Of a DNA stretch of 20,414 bases, positions 1 to 10,626 are shown one piece after another. Position 1 is the stretch's first letter, and each line of letters opens with the position of its first letter. The DNA is from Isoetes engelmannii. Taxonomy: Eukaryota > Streptophyta > Lycopodiopsida > Isoetales > Isoetaceae. The translations under genes were made by a program, and so were the position numbers. The notes under the pieces were generated by a model. It searched no databases. It worked only from the letters and a program-made list of their open reading frames with translations, and was not told the DNA's origin. The stretch covers positions 1-20,414 of the forward strand of contig JAANSK020283490.1 in assembly GCA_011763485.2 (NCBI GenBank). The letters run 5' to 3'.

Positions 1-1029
1 GAAAGAAATAAGGGAAAAGAGAAACAAACGGAGGAGAAGCGCGGAATGAAACGAGGAAGCAATGGGGAAGAATGTAACGAAGGCATTGATCCATACCTCA
101 TGAATTACTGCAACTTATAGTCTTCTCCAACGGAAAAGGGAATTTGGTAGCATAAACTAAGGGCATGAACAAAGCCTCAAACAAAGTCGCATCCTGGTAT
201 TGCCCCAAGGCCGCATCCTGGTAAGCGATTGACGAACCGTAAACAGTTGAATTCTGTGGAGTTTTGAAGAGGGATTGAATTTCCAGAATTTTTAGAATTT
301 CAGAGACCGTTGGATTGGAAAATAAGGCATCTAACGGCTAAGAATGAAAATTGCTGATGTGGCATGGCAGGTGGACACTCTAGAATTGCAGCATTGAGGT
401 CAGGGCAGGTTAGGCAACCCTGCTAAAAATATGAATATAAAAATTTAGAATGTTTTAAATAAAAGTAGCCATTCTAGCGAAGGGTTGGTAATTTTTTTTC
501 CCATTTTTATTTGAATGGCACTTTCTTATTTAGCCATTCCCCTGCATGCCTAAAAAGGTGGGTGTTCTCTGAATGGTTAGAGGCCTCAAGAATGGTACAA
601 CAACATTCAAATTTAATCCCTGGGGCAACCCTCTTGTTGGTGGGGGGATTTGCTTATAGAAGGCCCCGATTTTGTTTGAATAATCCACAGAGTATTTTAG
701 AATACATTTGATTATACGACTGGGATTGTTTGACCTTTTTTAAGGTGAATTCAGCACTTAGACGGTAGAGATTTTAAATGGCAGATATCTGAAGGTGGAG
801 ATGCGATCTGACATTTGGGCATCGACGCAGGTAGTGGGCAGCCGTCGAAGCAGGAGAAGCTCTCGGCTTGTCGTAGGCTAGGCTTGTTTTCCTAAATTGA
901 GCTAAGGGAATTACTTGCGCTCTAAAGGAGCTCGATGGTGCTCTCTAGGATTCTATCCCATAAAGAATTCGCGTAGGTTATATGTGATCTATGCTTGATG
1001 GTTGACTCACATCTCTACCCATATCTGCA
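1..1029. other. gene-free AT-rich stretch
   Basis: No reading frame here shows a recognisable domain, and I see no tRNA or rRNA. The end of the stretch may be the promoter and 5' leader of the pseudogene that starts at 1030, but I could not pick out a convincing TATA box. Confidence 0.5.
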
Positions 1030-2562
1030 ATGTGTTCTAAATTCCCAGAACAAAGTCTATCCATCCCCCTGCTCCTTCTGCCGCTCTTCTTCTTTTTCTC
1101 CCGATGCTCCTCCTCTATTCCTGGCTATGGCCAATTGCTCCAAGCATCTCAACACCCGGCAATGGCCCAATTGATTATATCCATCTGTTGGAGCATTAAT
1201 AAGCATCTTGAATTAAGCTTTTAGGAATGGAATACCAGTGCCCTAATCCGACAGGAGCTTCACATGCTCCAAATTCATTCCCTTGGCCTCTTGCTGATAT
1301 TGGTGTGCTTGCTTCTGTTGGGTCTAGTGGTCCCCCTTTTGTTGCTCTTAGGGTAGACATGGATGCTTTGAGGATGCAAGTAAGTTTTCTTATTGAGAGG
1401 AACATAATTGTATTATGATTCCTCAAGAACTGGTAGTGGGATCACAAGAGCAAGTAGATGCCAAAATGCATGCTCGCGGTCATGATGCACTTGTCGCCAT
1501 GCTTCTTGGAGCTGCAAAATTTCTCTCTCAACGGTGGGACCTTCTGCAGGTTTGATATATTGCCATAATTCTCATACAAACTCAATGCTAGAATATAAAT
1601 GTCAATGTAAGTATCACTGGACAAATAAATTTGAACATAGACATCCTTGGCATGGAACAATATTACTGATATTTCAACTAGGAGAAGAAGGTCATGCAGG
1701 GGCAAAGCGCATGATTGAAAAGGGTGCTCTTAGGCAGTCAGAGGCAATTTTTGCACTACACATATCTCCAAATCATGATGGTGGAATTATTGCATCTCAT
1801 CCAGGGCCTGGATTAGCAAGGAGTGGGTTATTTGAGGCAGTAATTCAAGGAAAAGGAGGGCATGCAATATTCAGTTTTTTACTTCTATCTATCTGTCTGT
1901 CTGTCTGTCTGTCTATCTATTGAAATGCATAACTGGTTCTCTGTCACATCAATCAAAGGAGGGGATGCATATAACATAATTCCCAATTCAGTCACAATTA
2001 GAGGGTCATACCGTAGCTTCTCTAGGACAGGGATCATGCTGCTAAAGGAAAGAATACAACAAGTACGCTTATCTTTATTTAGAGTAGAACATTTTAAAGA
2101 ATTAATGCTTTTTTTTACCTTAACACTTGATGGGTTTGGCAGGTAATTATCCATCAAGCTAATGTGCATAGATGCGTGGCCACTGTTGATTTTTCTGCAA
2201 ATAATCGTCAAATTTATCCTCCACAATTAATGATAAGCACTTGCAAGAGCAGGCGCATGATGTAGCATCTAATTTACTTGGACCTAACAGAATTGTGTTA
2301 GCAAAGACAATTATGGCAGCTGAAGATTTTTGCTTTCTACTTAGAACACATTCCTGGCGTCCTGTATAATATTGGAATAAGAAAACGAATTAATTAGGGT
2401 GATGTTCATGGTGTTCATTCCTCGTATTTTCAATTAGATGAAGATAGTTTGCCTATAGGATCTGCTATGCATATTACTACTACAGAGAAATATCTTCAAT
2501 CTGTTGCCAGAAATGCCACTTTGAGTTTTGTAAAGCAGACATTAATAGGATGTTCTTTATAG
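1030..2562 (+). pseudogene. ILR1/ILL-like IAA-amino acid hydrolase pseudogene (M20 amidohydrolase)
   Basis: Intact family members are secretory-pathway metalloamidases that release free auxin from amino-acid conjugates. The ATG at 1030 is followed by a hydrophobic signal-like stretch (IPLLLLPLFFFF), then SINKHLELSF, matching the family's SIHxHPELSF. Further blocks in order are SVGSSGPPFVALRVDMDAL (about 1311-1370), MHARGHDALVAMLLGAAKFL (about 1468-1527), GTILLIFQLGEEGHAGAKRM (about 1654-1713), VTSIKGGDAYNIIPNSVTIR (about 1944-2003) and VHRCVATVDF plus AAEDF in the last exon (2143-2562). Introns fit at about 1380-1436, 1550-1640 and 2063-2142. It is dead: a stop follows ELSF at 1222, and there are frameshifts near 1276, 1459, 2232 and 2335 and a stop near 2394. 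The metal motif reads ARGHDAL instead of ACGHDAH. The segment between GGHA and VTSIKGG, roughly 30 residues in relatives, is missing and a microsatellite lies there. The last frame ends at TAG 2560-2562. Family assignment is firm; the exact paralogue is not known. Confidence 0.9.
1884..1920 (+). repeat. (TCTR)n microsatellite inside the hydrolase pseudogene
   Basis: About nine tetranucleotide units, TCTA and TCTG mixed. It lies where the pseudogene has lost the exon between the GKGGHA and VTSIKGG blocks, so it probably grew in leftover intron sequence after the deletion. Confidence 0.9.
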
Positions 2563-4000
2563 GATGTATTATTAGGTCAGCTAAAGGATTAACCAATAAA
2601 GAGTAATTCATTGTAGAAGTGTTTTGTATGGTCTTACACGGATGAGATTTGCATTCATTACTACTGGACAATTTGGAATAAGGAAAGTCATGATCCCTCC
2701 AAACAATTCTTCATCTTTCTCAAATAATCGAGGCAGGGCGCAGCTTCGCCTTTTTGTAAAACTAATCTAGGCTTGCTCCACCCCTTGCTCTACCGCTCCA
2801 GACACAACCAAAGAAATCGTCCAAATATGGTGAAGCTAAGCTTGAAATCCAAGAGCAAAACAAAGCGTGACCTAGCTGGTTGTAAGAAGTCTGACGCATT
2901 CGATGCCTGGGGCATTTTAAAGGCAAGTTTCGAGTGTCCACTACTCTGCAACTCCCATCAGCCAACTTCGGATTTGAGATAGCTACATGACTCTGTGCGA
3001 GCCGCGGGTCATCCGCCGGATCTGCCAATTCATTCAAGAAATTTTTTCGAATGATACCAAGACCAGACTACCCTAGCAACCCCTCTTTCATGGGTTTCAT
3101 TGGGATATCCACACCCGATATGCTCTAATTCTGTAATTTTTGAAGGTTTTTAAAAAACCTTCTGTGTTTTTTTTATTGCATATTGGTGGTTGTGTAAATG
3201 TCAAGTTGCTATTCGTTTTGGTGGTGGTACTGTCTTATTTCCTTGGGTTGCTTTTGTGATTGACTTAGTAGTAGTTATGGTTTTCTTTGATGGCCTATCT
3301 TATTCTTTGTTCGCCTTGGTTCAAATTAGGAGTTTGCCACGGTTGTTCTTTTCCTTACTGTTTGAACTACCATTGTTTTTCGTAAGTTTAGCATTATCTA
3401 ATGTTGAACTAGGTTTTTCCCCTTGTTTTCTATGTAATAGGGAACATCTCGCCAGAGGCTTTTCGCACCAAAAAGTTCATGTGGCGCACGGTTCGCAGGC
3501 GGTGCAGATACTACGTACATGTACAATTCAACATAGCTCGTTACCATTAACAATGCCACAGCTCAAATAACCAGTTCCACTAAGAAAACATAATCAGCGT
3601 AACGCCCAAGTGCACCCGTAACTACAATTTTATATTCCGTAGAAAATAAATACTATTGTTTGATCGAACACATATAGTGTTAGGTTCCCATTCGCAATGT
3701 TTCTATGAAATGCATGAATGGGTCTTCCACAAGCTTTGAAATCCCCTGCTATCCTAGCTATCAAGTTTGCCAGTAAGAATCGACAATCACTGGGTGTTGT
3801 AGTGAAGTTTATAGTAGACAATAGGAAATTACAGGAAAATCCCTAAATCTCTATTAGATTTTTTGCTCGCATCCTGCAGCGCAAACTGGATTGTTGTGAT
3901 GAGAACAGGAAATTGTCGAGACTAACTCGACATTTTTCGAAGCCTGGTCTTCCAACGGGCACCAATTGATGCATCAACATCTTGTTTAACTCAAGGACCA
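2563..4000. other. intergenic, no recognised gene
   Basis: Open frames exist but none is convincing. The longest (3190-3570, +) encodes a Val/Leu/Phe-rich stretch in T-rich DNA without a family motif. A perfect small palindrome, gaaggttttt followed by aaaaaaccttc, lies at 3142-3162 and could form a hairpin. A moderately GC-richer patch lies at about 3445-3530. I can assign nothing else. Confidence 0.5.
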
Positions 4001-4001
4001 A

Positions 4002-4387
4002 GGGAATTGGCCAATCTCCTGGATTGAGTTATACCAATCCACAAAGATGACCCAACTTCAATTATTGTTGATCCAATCTCGACTTTCATTGTTGTTATGG
4101 GAGGATTGGCATAAACCAATCCCCTCGATTGGATAAGCCAATCCATAAAAAATGACCCAATCCCAATTACTGTAGATCAAGACAGCCTGCCCTATACGCC
4201 TACAAGGTGGATTGGCTTATGCCAATGCATTGAGGTATTTACTTGGTTTAATGCATCCTCATGTATTCTTATCTGGTCTACGGTACAGGGGTACATGACA
4301 AACCACAGGGCTACATGACTACATGACTACATTGGATTGGGTATAAGCCAATCCACTCCAGTTTTGAGGATTGGCATATGACAATCC
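4002..4387. repeat. cluster of GGATTGG-N6-CCAATCC palindromes in a degenerate tandem repeat
   Basis: At least six imperfect 19-21 bp palindromes lie at 4021-4040, 4103-4122, 4126-4143, 4209-4228, 4334-4354 and 4368-4387, with a half-related ATTGGCCAAT at 4005-4014. The best ones read ggattggcataaaccaatcc and ggattggcatatgacaatcc. Two flanks also repeat directly (ccaatccacaaagatgaccc at 4034 and a variant at 4138, period about 104), so part of the cluster arose by tandem duplication. Each unit contains inverted CCAAT boxes. Whether any protein binds them is unknown; a decayed satellite is equally possible. Confidence 0.75.
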
Positions 4388-4779
4388 AGTGGATTTGGTT
4401 GCTCAGGTTAAAAAGGGGAGCCAATAAATTTGGCGTGTCAAAACTGTCCCGTCGTCCGTTAAAAGTTAAAGTAACCTTGAAAAGTTGCTCTAATTTCCAG
4501 TGTAATTTTAATTTTGAGTTAACTTTGGGTTTAATTTACTAACTTAAGATCAACATAGTGTGAATCCAATTTAAGTTAATACTTTTAGGTTAAAAAAGTT
4601 AACGAAATGCTAAATGAAAAAATTAACGCAAAACTAACCTAACTAGTGGTGTGAAGGCAATTGCAGTTAAAGTCTTAATGGAATCCTAACTTAATAGCAG
4701 GTGCGAAGGTATCCTAAGTGTGAGTTATTTTCTTTAAATCTGAAGTAGGCCTATTCAAACTCTCTCTTTGTGGTTGCCC
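4388..4779. other. AT-rich stretch with repeated gttaa/ttaac words, no gene
   Basis: Many short taaagttaa, gttaac and aacttaa words recur, but I find no clear period or reading frame. It looks like degraded repeat DNA next to the copia fragment that follows. Confidence 0.4.
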
Positions 4780-5105
4780 GAAATGGAGGTTGAGGTAATC
4801 GAATATGCTTCTGAATCTTTTATTTGGAGGGTAGATCTATTGCGAGAATAAGGATATGGATCAACCAGAGTGTTTTGAGATGGGAAGCTTGTTTGCCAAC
4901 TTCATAAAGCACTATATGGATTGAAACAAGCATCTAAAGCTTGGTATGTTAAAATGAATACTTATCTTCTTTCTGAGGGTTTTCTTGTAAGTTTTGCAGA
5001 TTCAAATGTTTACTGAGATGCGAAGAAGAATACTCTATTGTCTTTGCACTTTTGATGGTATTGTTCTGGTCTCTAACAAATTGGAGAACTTACAAGAAGT
5101 TAAGG
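4780..5105 (+). mobile_element. Ty1/copia reverse-transcriptase fossil
   Basis: The translation around 4891-5010 contains CQLHKALYGLKQASKAWY and then YLLSEGF, the hallmark palm-region block of plant Ty1/copia reverse transcriptase. Only a short internal piece of the polyprotein is present. No LTRs, integrase or RNase H could be identified around it. It is clearly broken and looks old. The outer limits are approximate. Confidence 0.8.
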
Positions 5106-5145
5106 TTCCCACGAGAATGAAAACGTGAATTAAAAGCTCCGCTCT

Positions 5146-8100
5146 TTAATACCGAGATGGGAAAGAAGAATTCCTATACGTTGAACAAATGACACCTACC
5201 TTGGCTTTTCTTGAAAGTGGCAATGATATTATAATCAGGTGATTTAAAAGAGAAGTAATTTCATAGTAATTAGTAACTTCATAATAATTTTGTATAATGT
5301 TCTTGATCATTTGATCAAAGAGAGCTAGCATCTTTATCAAGAAACCAAATGAACATGGGATTACATATTGAAGGCCAGCATACAAAAACTCTCCAATGAT
5401 GCCCAGTTCCATTGAAATGAAAGCAGTACACAAAATAGCTAGTTCAGATGGCAGGTTGATACGCTCATAATTTCTGCAGTATGAATATCATTGTATAACA
5501 GAACCATGATCCAACTGTAGTTGAAATGACTAACCAACTGCAAAAACTCAGGTCAACAACTTTAATTCGTCCAATGTTCAAGAAGCAAAAGTTATATATA
5601 CCTCAAAAGATGGACAAGAGGTTGTACATCAACACCAAATATGGTTGGCTGAAGAAGGGCAGCACATATGAGTAAAATCTGTAAAACCGTGTTTACCTGA
5701 AAATTAAAGATTAAGAGGCTCAGATAATACTTGAACTTCTTTTATGTTAAAATAGTGTACATTTCTTACCTTGCTAATAAGGATAGGCTTCATCTTTTCC
5801 GCCCCCCTTGCATTGATCTTGAAAAATTCTCTCCATCCACCCCACTAAAACAAACAAACAAACTATTATTTGCAAATAATAGGAACTCTTATTAGAATAA
5901 CTCTGGCAAACAAACTATTATATGTTAAGAAGTAATGTGATAAGTGTGCACCAATAGCATTAACATTGTTTACCAGGCATCATTAACACAGGATATTCTC
6001 CAAGTATAGTCTAAGATGATGTTTTTTTAGGTAGACTCCTTCATGTTGACAGCTTGCCAAAACTACCTAGTTTTTGACATGCAGCTTCATCCCAAGCTGA
6101 TTCTATCACATGCTATCAGAAGTATCCGCAGATGGTTTATCTGCTGATGCTTCTGATAGCATCTGATAAAATCAGCTTGGAGACTCCTTCATATTGATAG
6201 CTTGCCAAAACTATCAATTTTTTAAACTGTAGCTTCATCCCAAGCTGATTCTATCAAATGCTATCAGAACTTAAGCCAATAGACCCACTGTCTTTGCAAA
6301 ACTATCAGCCACAACAGTCATACTATCAGCCTCAACCGCTTCCATCTTGCAAAACTTTTATCGCTTCTCCACCTATGTCATTGCTGCGCCTTCAAGATGT
6401 CCCAAACTTGTTTCCTTTGAAATACTGCGTAATCCAAATGTGCCAGATGCAAATATTACAACGCACTTAATTCTCATGTGTCAAACTATTTGATATTATG
6501 ATTGGTGATTCCCCCTCTGAGAATCATCATAAAAATGTCAAAGGTGATATCCATTTGATATCCAGGTGCCAACTGGTCCACTTTTCATTTTATTGCTTCC
6601 CTCTCTTCAATAAATTGAAAATGGTTTCAAAACCTTAACCTTCATTGAGTTACCCACATTTCTATCCTCAAATCTAATTTGTTGGGGTTACCTCCTGGAA
6701 AGAGACCTTGTACCTCTTTTTAATGAACATGTCATAATTATATTGAGGAAAGAGAGACCTGCCAATTAAGAGAGTAAGCACGGAAGAAAAGTGCACCAAA
6801 CACCAATGCAACATCGCGTGCGACAACCACAATGACCACAAAAGCTGAGTATAGACAGAAATATGAGTGATTAGGGCCACTGATGTATCTGTAGAATGCA
6901 GAATAGACTGACAAGCAGTAACATACATACTTACGTTGTAAGAGACCACTATATGCCATAGACAATGCCACACTTCCAACCAACACCTGCAATGTATCAA
7001 TTAGATCCCGATTTTATAATGCAAACAGATATAACATTATAACATAACCCATCTTTGATGTTTACCTTGTCTGCAAACGGGTCCAAGTAAGAACCAAGCA
7101 CAGATTTTATATCCATCTTTCGAGCAACATAGCCATCCAGCTGGAAAAGGAAATAAGATTATCGTGCAATGCAACAAGTAGCAAAAGCATTAAATACAAA
7201 TACTTGGTCTGAGTTTATGGTTTCAGTATTTCAAATTTAACCTGAGCACTTTCTCATACTTGGAGCTTTTGAGACCAAACTTCTGATATGGTTTGCAGTT
7301 TACTATTCATGAAGAAGCCAATAATTAGGGTGCTTTTAGAGCTTCTGAACATTTCTGGGAATTAAAACCCTCACTGTATGAAGGGAATTCTCTCTTCGTT
7401 TTGATGACGGTACCAATGATAGTGGCCAAAACCACGCTAAATCCATGCTACTAAAGAGGCGTGAAACTTACCCAGTCACTGACGCCTGCAACCACCATTC
7501 CACAGAATGCCGCTTTTGTAAAACCCTGTGAAATCATCCTGTGTCACTCATCGTTAACCTTGAAAACTTGAAGCTCAATGCCCATCTCTCATAAGTTTCA
7601 CCACCACAAGAAACACTTAAAAAAAAGGCAATCGTTCTTGGGAAACTCTTGCACATGCTAGAACAAAAATGAAGACGAAATGACGCTAAAAAATACCAGG
7701 CCAACAGGGGTCCCGAAAAAAGACGAGACATTGAGATAGCATTCGGCCAGCTTATAACTTCCTCCGCTGTCCAGCCCGATCTCGACTCAGCAGCATTCTT
7801 CTCATCCTCATTATCTGAACCTTCACCACTATCAGACGCCTGCAGACTAGAATTTTCTATGGTCCTTTGTTCATATGCTTCTTTAACGTAACCAATACTT
7901 TGTATGAAGTATTGCAGAGGATAAAAAACAGGCGAATATGAATGAACAGGATTGACGGACAAAACCGAGCGCACCTTGTATCTGTGCGAAGCTGTCGCAA
8001 AAGTATGAAAGCATGGCTGTGGAAAAAACGGATCAAAACTCTTCTTACTATCGCTGTAGTTGGCTTCAAAGGCGGGGATCAAGATTGAAGCTGCAGCGGC

Positions 8101-8175
8101 AGCCTTATTACTTGGGAATGATAGTGCTTTGGTCCTGGAGAGAAGAGCGCCCAGCTTCAATCTCCGACATGCCAT
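5146..8175 (-). CDS. CLS: cardiolipin synthase (CMP-forming), mitochondrial, eight exons
   Basis: The enzyme joins CDP-diacylglycerol and phosphatidylglycerol to make cardiolipin in the inner mitochondrial membrane. Exons on the minus strand: 8175-7697, 7538-7472, 7140-7066, 6986-6935, 6844-6759, 5844-5770, 5696-5602 and 5473-5146. All introns are GT-AG and every phase agrees, giving 418 codons plus stop. The start has good context (gacATGGC) and opens an acid-free Arg/Lys/Ala-rich presequence ([20 protein letters not shown]), as expected for mitochondrial import. The CDP-alcohol phosphatidyltransferase motif spans exons 2-3: [11 protein letters not shown] then [10 protein letters not shown], with D181, D184, G185, A188, R189, G198, D202 and D206 all present. 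Later family blocks are [22 protein letters not shown] and ILISKVNTVLQ. Exon 2 starts at 7538, not at the nearer AG, because MISQ restores the family spacing. The last exon is the weak point: residues after about 350 do not resemble the usual short CLS tail, so the true 3' end may be spliced differently. Arabidopsis CLS is shorter (about 340 residues, from memory). Confidence 0.93.
6034..6269. repeat. foldback (MITE-like) repeat in CLS intron 5
   Basis: A motif beginning ccaagctgattctatca occurs three times: forward at 6092, inverted at about 6150-6180 and forward again at about 6240. The inner pair (6092-6133 and 6138-6180) forms an 89-bp near-perfect hairpin with a loop of about 4 bases. 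Around it, 6034-6120 and 6182-6269 are direct repeats (gactccttca...gctatcagaa). It lies in the intron 5845-6758 of the cardiolipin synthase gene, antisense or sense depending on the transcript. A decayed MITE is the simplest reading; a small-RNA precursor is possible. Confidence 0.8.
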
Positions 8176-8562
8176 GTCTGGACTCCAGCATTAGGCTCTC
8201 GCCAGATTGTTTACACCTTAGGATCAGAAGATCATGGATGACATATGCTTGAACCTTGCAAAATATTTTCACGGCAGAGCACTGTTCATAGCGGTATCCA
8301 TTGGCTGCGCACTTTAAGGGAAAATTGTTACAGCAACTATACAAACATCTGCATACCACATGGCTACACATAGGCTGAGGGGGCAGCCACATAGGCTACC
8401 GGGGTGGCCATTTAAGGCTTCCGTGTAAAATCACTCAATTTTTTGTCATAATATTATCTTTCAAATAACATTCGGAGCTTAAATCATCCGTAATCCACAT
8501 TAAAGTGAGATTACTGGTTTTTTTACCCTCTTTTCAAACCCATTATTTTGCAGGGACGTGAG
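8176..8562 (-). promoter_or_regulatory. upstream region of CLS, limited by the mobile element
   Basis: Only 387 bp separate the CLS start codon from the GC-rich palindrome at 8563. This stretch must hold the 5' UTR and at least the core promoter. I see no clear TATA box. A short direct repeat, cacataggct, lies near 8365 and 8390. The assignment is by position only. Confidence 0.4.
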
Positions 8563-8739
8563 ATTACGTAAGGGAATCTTCACCTCTTGAGAATTATGCT
8601 CGGAATATTCCTCGGCGGCTCTGCCAGACTCAGCGGTGCACTCGCGGCTCTGCCGCTCATGCGCCGCCTCGTTTGGCGGAGCCGCCTCAGATATTCCTCG
8701 CCATAATTCTCTCGGGGTGAAGATTCCCTCTTACGCAAT
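8563..8739. repeat. GC-rich terminal hairpin 1 (imperfect 177-bp palindrome)
   Basis: The outer arms pair attacgtaag (8563-8572) with cttacgcaat (8730-8739), then gggaatcttcacc with ggtgaagattccc, and gagaattatg with cataattctc. Inside, ggcggctctgccagac (8614-8629) pairs with gtttggcggagccgcc (8671-8686), and a small inner hairpin gcggc-tct-gccgc sits at the centre (8644-8656). Single strands could therefore fold into a long stem with a branched GC-rich tip. It lies between the CLS promoter and the recombinase gene's 3' region. It may be an element terminus, or a foldback element of its own. Confidence 0.88.
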
Positions 8740-8810
8740 AAACGCCACTTTGGGATTACTGTCAAATTCTATCAAAATTACCCCACATAATTTGATGTCC
8801 ACCAACAGTT

Positions 8811-8900
8811 ACACCAAATATTTATTGAATTCCATTAAGTACACCAACAATTATTGAATTCCTATTATGTACACCAACAATTACTGAAATCCCATGATGT
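8811..8900. repeat. 30-bp tandem repeat in the element's 3' noncoding module, copy 1
   Basis: Three exact-length 30-bp units begin at 8811, 8841 and 8871, each starting acaccaa and ending aagt, atgt or atgt. A decayed remnant of a further unit precedes them (gtccaccaacag). The same array with matching unit-to-unit variants occurs in the second copy at 17255-17375, so the array predates the duplication. Function unknown; recombinase binding sites would be one possibility. Confidence 0.85.
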
Positions 8901-10340
8901 ACAAGTCAAATGTCTTACATTTTCCTGTTAAAACAAAAGATCAGAATGTACATAAGTCTGTTTCTCATCAAATTTCAGATGCCTTAAACTGTTTCTTGCT
9001 AATCATAGCTAATGAACTAACAGTAGCCAAGTCTTTTGCATCAATGCCATAGTTGAATGTGCAGTTCGTAAAGGTTCCTCGATTGTTAATGACTGGTCCA
9101 GAATACCTCCCAATAGCTCTAGTACTATCTGGAAAATTTTTGCTGAGCTCATCATAAAATGAGCCATCAAAATCATCCTCATCAGCTTTAAATGTAAGTT
9201 TTGGTTAATTGCACATTCTTATTATTGGTCACAACAACCTGTGAATCAGTAGCAACAAGTCCCTGTGAAATTATCTTGGAAGCAGAATTTTGCGCCTCAA
9301 ACTCTTGTTCAGTCAGTACAGCGACAGATTCTCATCACAATGATCGGCTGCATGTAGCAAAGTAGAGGCTTTAGTAGCAGCAACATTAACTGGAACTTCT
9401 GCACATGGATTCCTAGAGCAATCCCCAATGTACTGCTGCTTAGAAATTTCATCTGCACAACCAAAATGACAATAAAACTAACTCATATAACAAAGCAATA
9501 TTTTTTTTGACTTACATATTAGAACAACAATAAAATTAGCTCATATACCAGCAAGCGCATCTTTATATGACCGTGAACTCCCATCATCAATATTTGGCCG
9601 GGAGATAATTTCAATGCAAGCATTAATCTTTGAGTCTACAGTTCGATCGTAACTATAAAAATTACAAGTTAATCACCAAGTCAAATTACAATTTGAAAGA
9701 AAATATTATACAAGCTACATACTTCAAATAACCTGGAACAGAGTTAGGCCCTGTAACACCCATTCCTACATCGGTAGGAACATTGGCGGTAGCTAATCAA
9801 GTAACTAAGGATACTCTCTCACTCTTATTGCAAATTTCTGTGTCAGGACTAATTACAGATGCCATAGTCTTCATCCATTTCATAATGGAATTTATGCCAA
9901 CAGGTGTCATGGAATACCAAATCTACATCCAAAAAAACAACTTAGAGAGTAGAATTTACAAAAACAGCATGTAAAAATCTTACATTGCTACTAACAAACT
10001 TCGATTTTGGTTGAAGAAAGAATGGACGAGCTTCAGAATCCCTCTCTTTTGCAGGTAGATGCCAAAGATATTGTTTATAGTTGAGGACAAAGTCCTTTTC
10101 ATACGTCCAAATTGGCTTGCGAAAATGATGATCGTCAAACTTGGTTATAGTTGGATTATGATTCTTACTAAGATGCTCACCATACTTAACCAGCTCACCA
10201 ATGGAATCAGATTCTAATGTTACATCACAATCCTTCACAGCACGAATCTCTTTTGCAGTTCTGATTCCAAATCTTGTGAGCATGTAATAAAGCAATCGTT
10301 TTACACAACCTGCTGGATGAGTAAGTTGATGATCCAAATC

Positions 10341-10422
10341 AGATAGTATGTCTTGTTCTTTCGCAAAGGTAATGGCTGGTGAGATAGTATGTCTTGTTCT
10401 TTCGCAAAGGTAATGGCTGGTG
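10341..10422. repeat. 41-bp perfect tandem duplication inside the recombinase gene
   Basis: The 41-bp unit starting agatagtatgtcttgttctt is present twice back to back (10341-10381 and 10382-10422) with no mismatch that I can see. Because 41 is not a multiple of three it shifts the reading frame just before the recombinase domain. Perfect identity suggests it is recent relative to other decay in this copy. Confidence 0.92.
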
Positions 10423-10554
10423 CTTCTTCTTAGGCCTGTCATAATTACCACTCTGCCTAGTCTTCTTCACCATGCCAATAAAAGCTTCCCTACTTTAAGC
10501 AAATATAGGGTCTTTTAGAATACCGAAAGGGCAATTGGGTTCAATTCCAGTTTC

Positions 10555-10626
10555 ACCAATTATTCTCTCTTGTTCTCTCCTCAAGATTCTACCAATTATT
10601 CTCTCTTGCTCTCTTCTCATGATTCT
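10555..10626. repeat. 36-bp in-frame tandem duplication in the recombinase gene
   Basis: Two 36-bp units (10555-10590 and 10591-10626) differ at a few positions. On the minus strand they encode two copies of a 12-residue charged segment, RREQERIIGRI-like. The length keeps the frame, and the divergence shows it is older than the 41-bp duplication. The segment is likely alpha-helical. Confidence 0.88.

Noticed and set aside
3190-3570. Plus-strand frame of 126 codons as a membrane protein
   Set aside because: Hydrophobicity follows from T-rich DNA; there is no family motif and no supporting start or splice context.
7534-7694. Extension of CLS exon 1 past 7697
   Set aside because: The frame continues by chance into the intron; the GT at 7696 and the acceptor before 7538 restore the family sequence GPLLAW-MISQ-GF.
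8563-8739. Hairpin 1 as a transcription terminator or miRNA gene
   Set aside because: Plant Pol II does not use such hairpins to terminate, and the arms are too long and GC-rich at the tip for a typical miRNA precursor; the matching structure at 16994 favours an element part.
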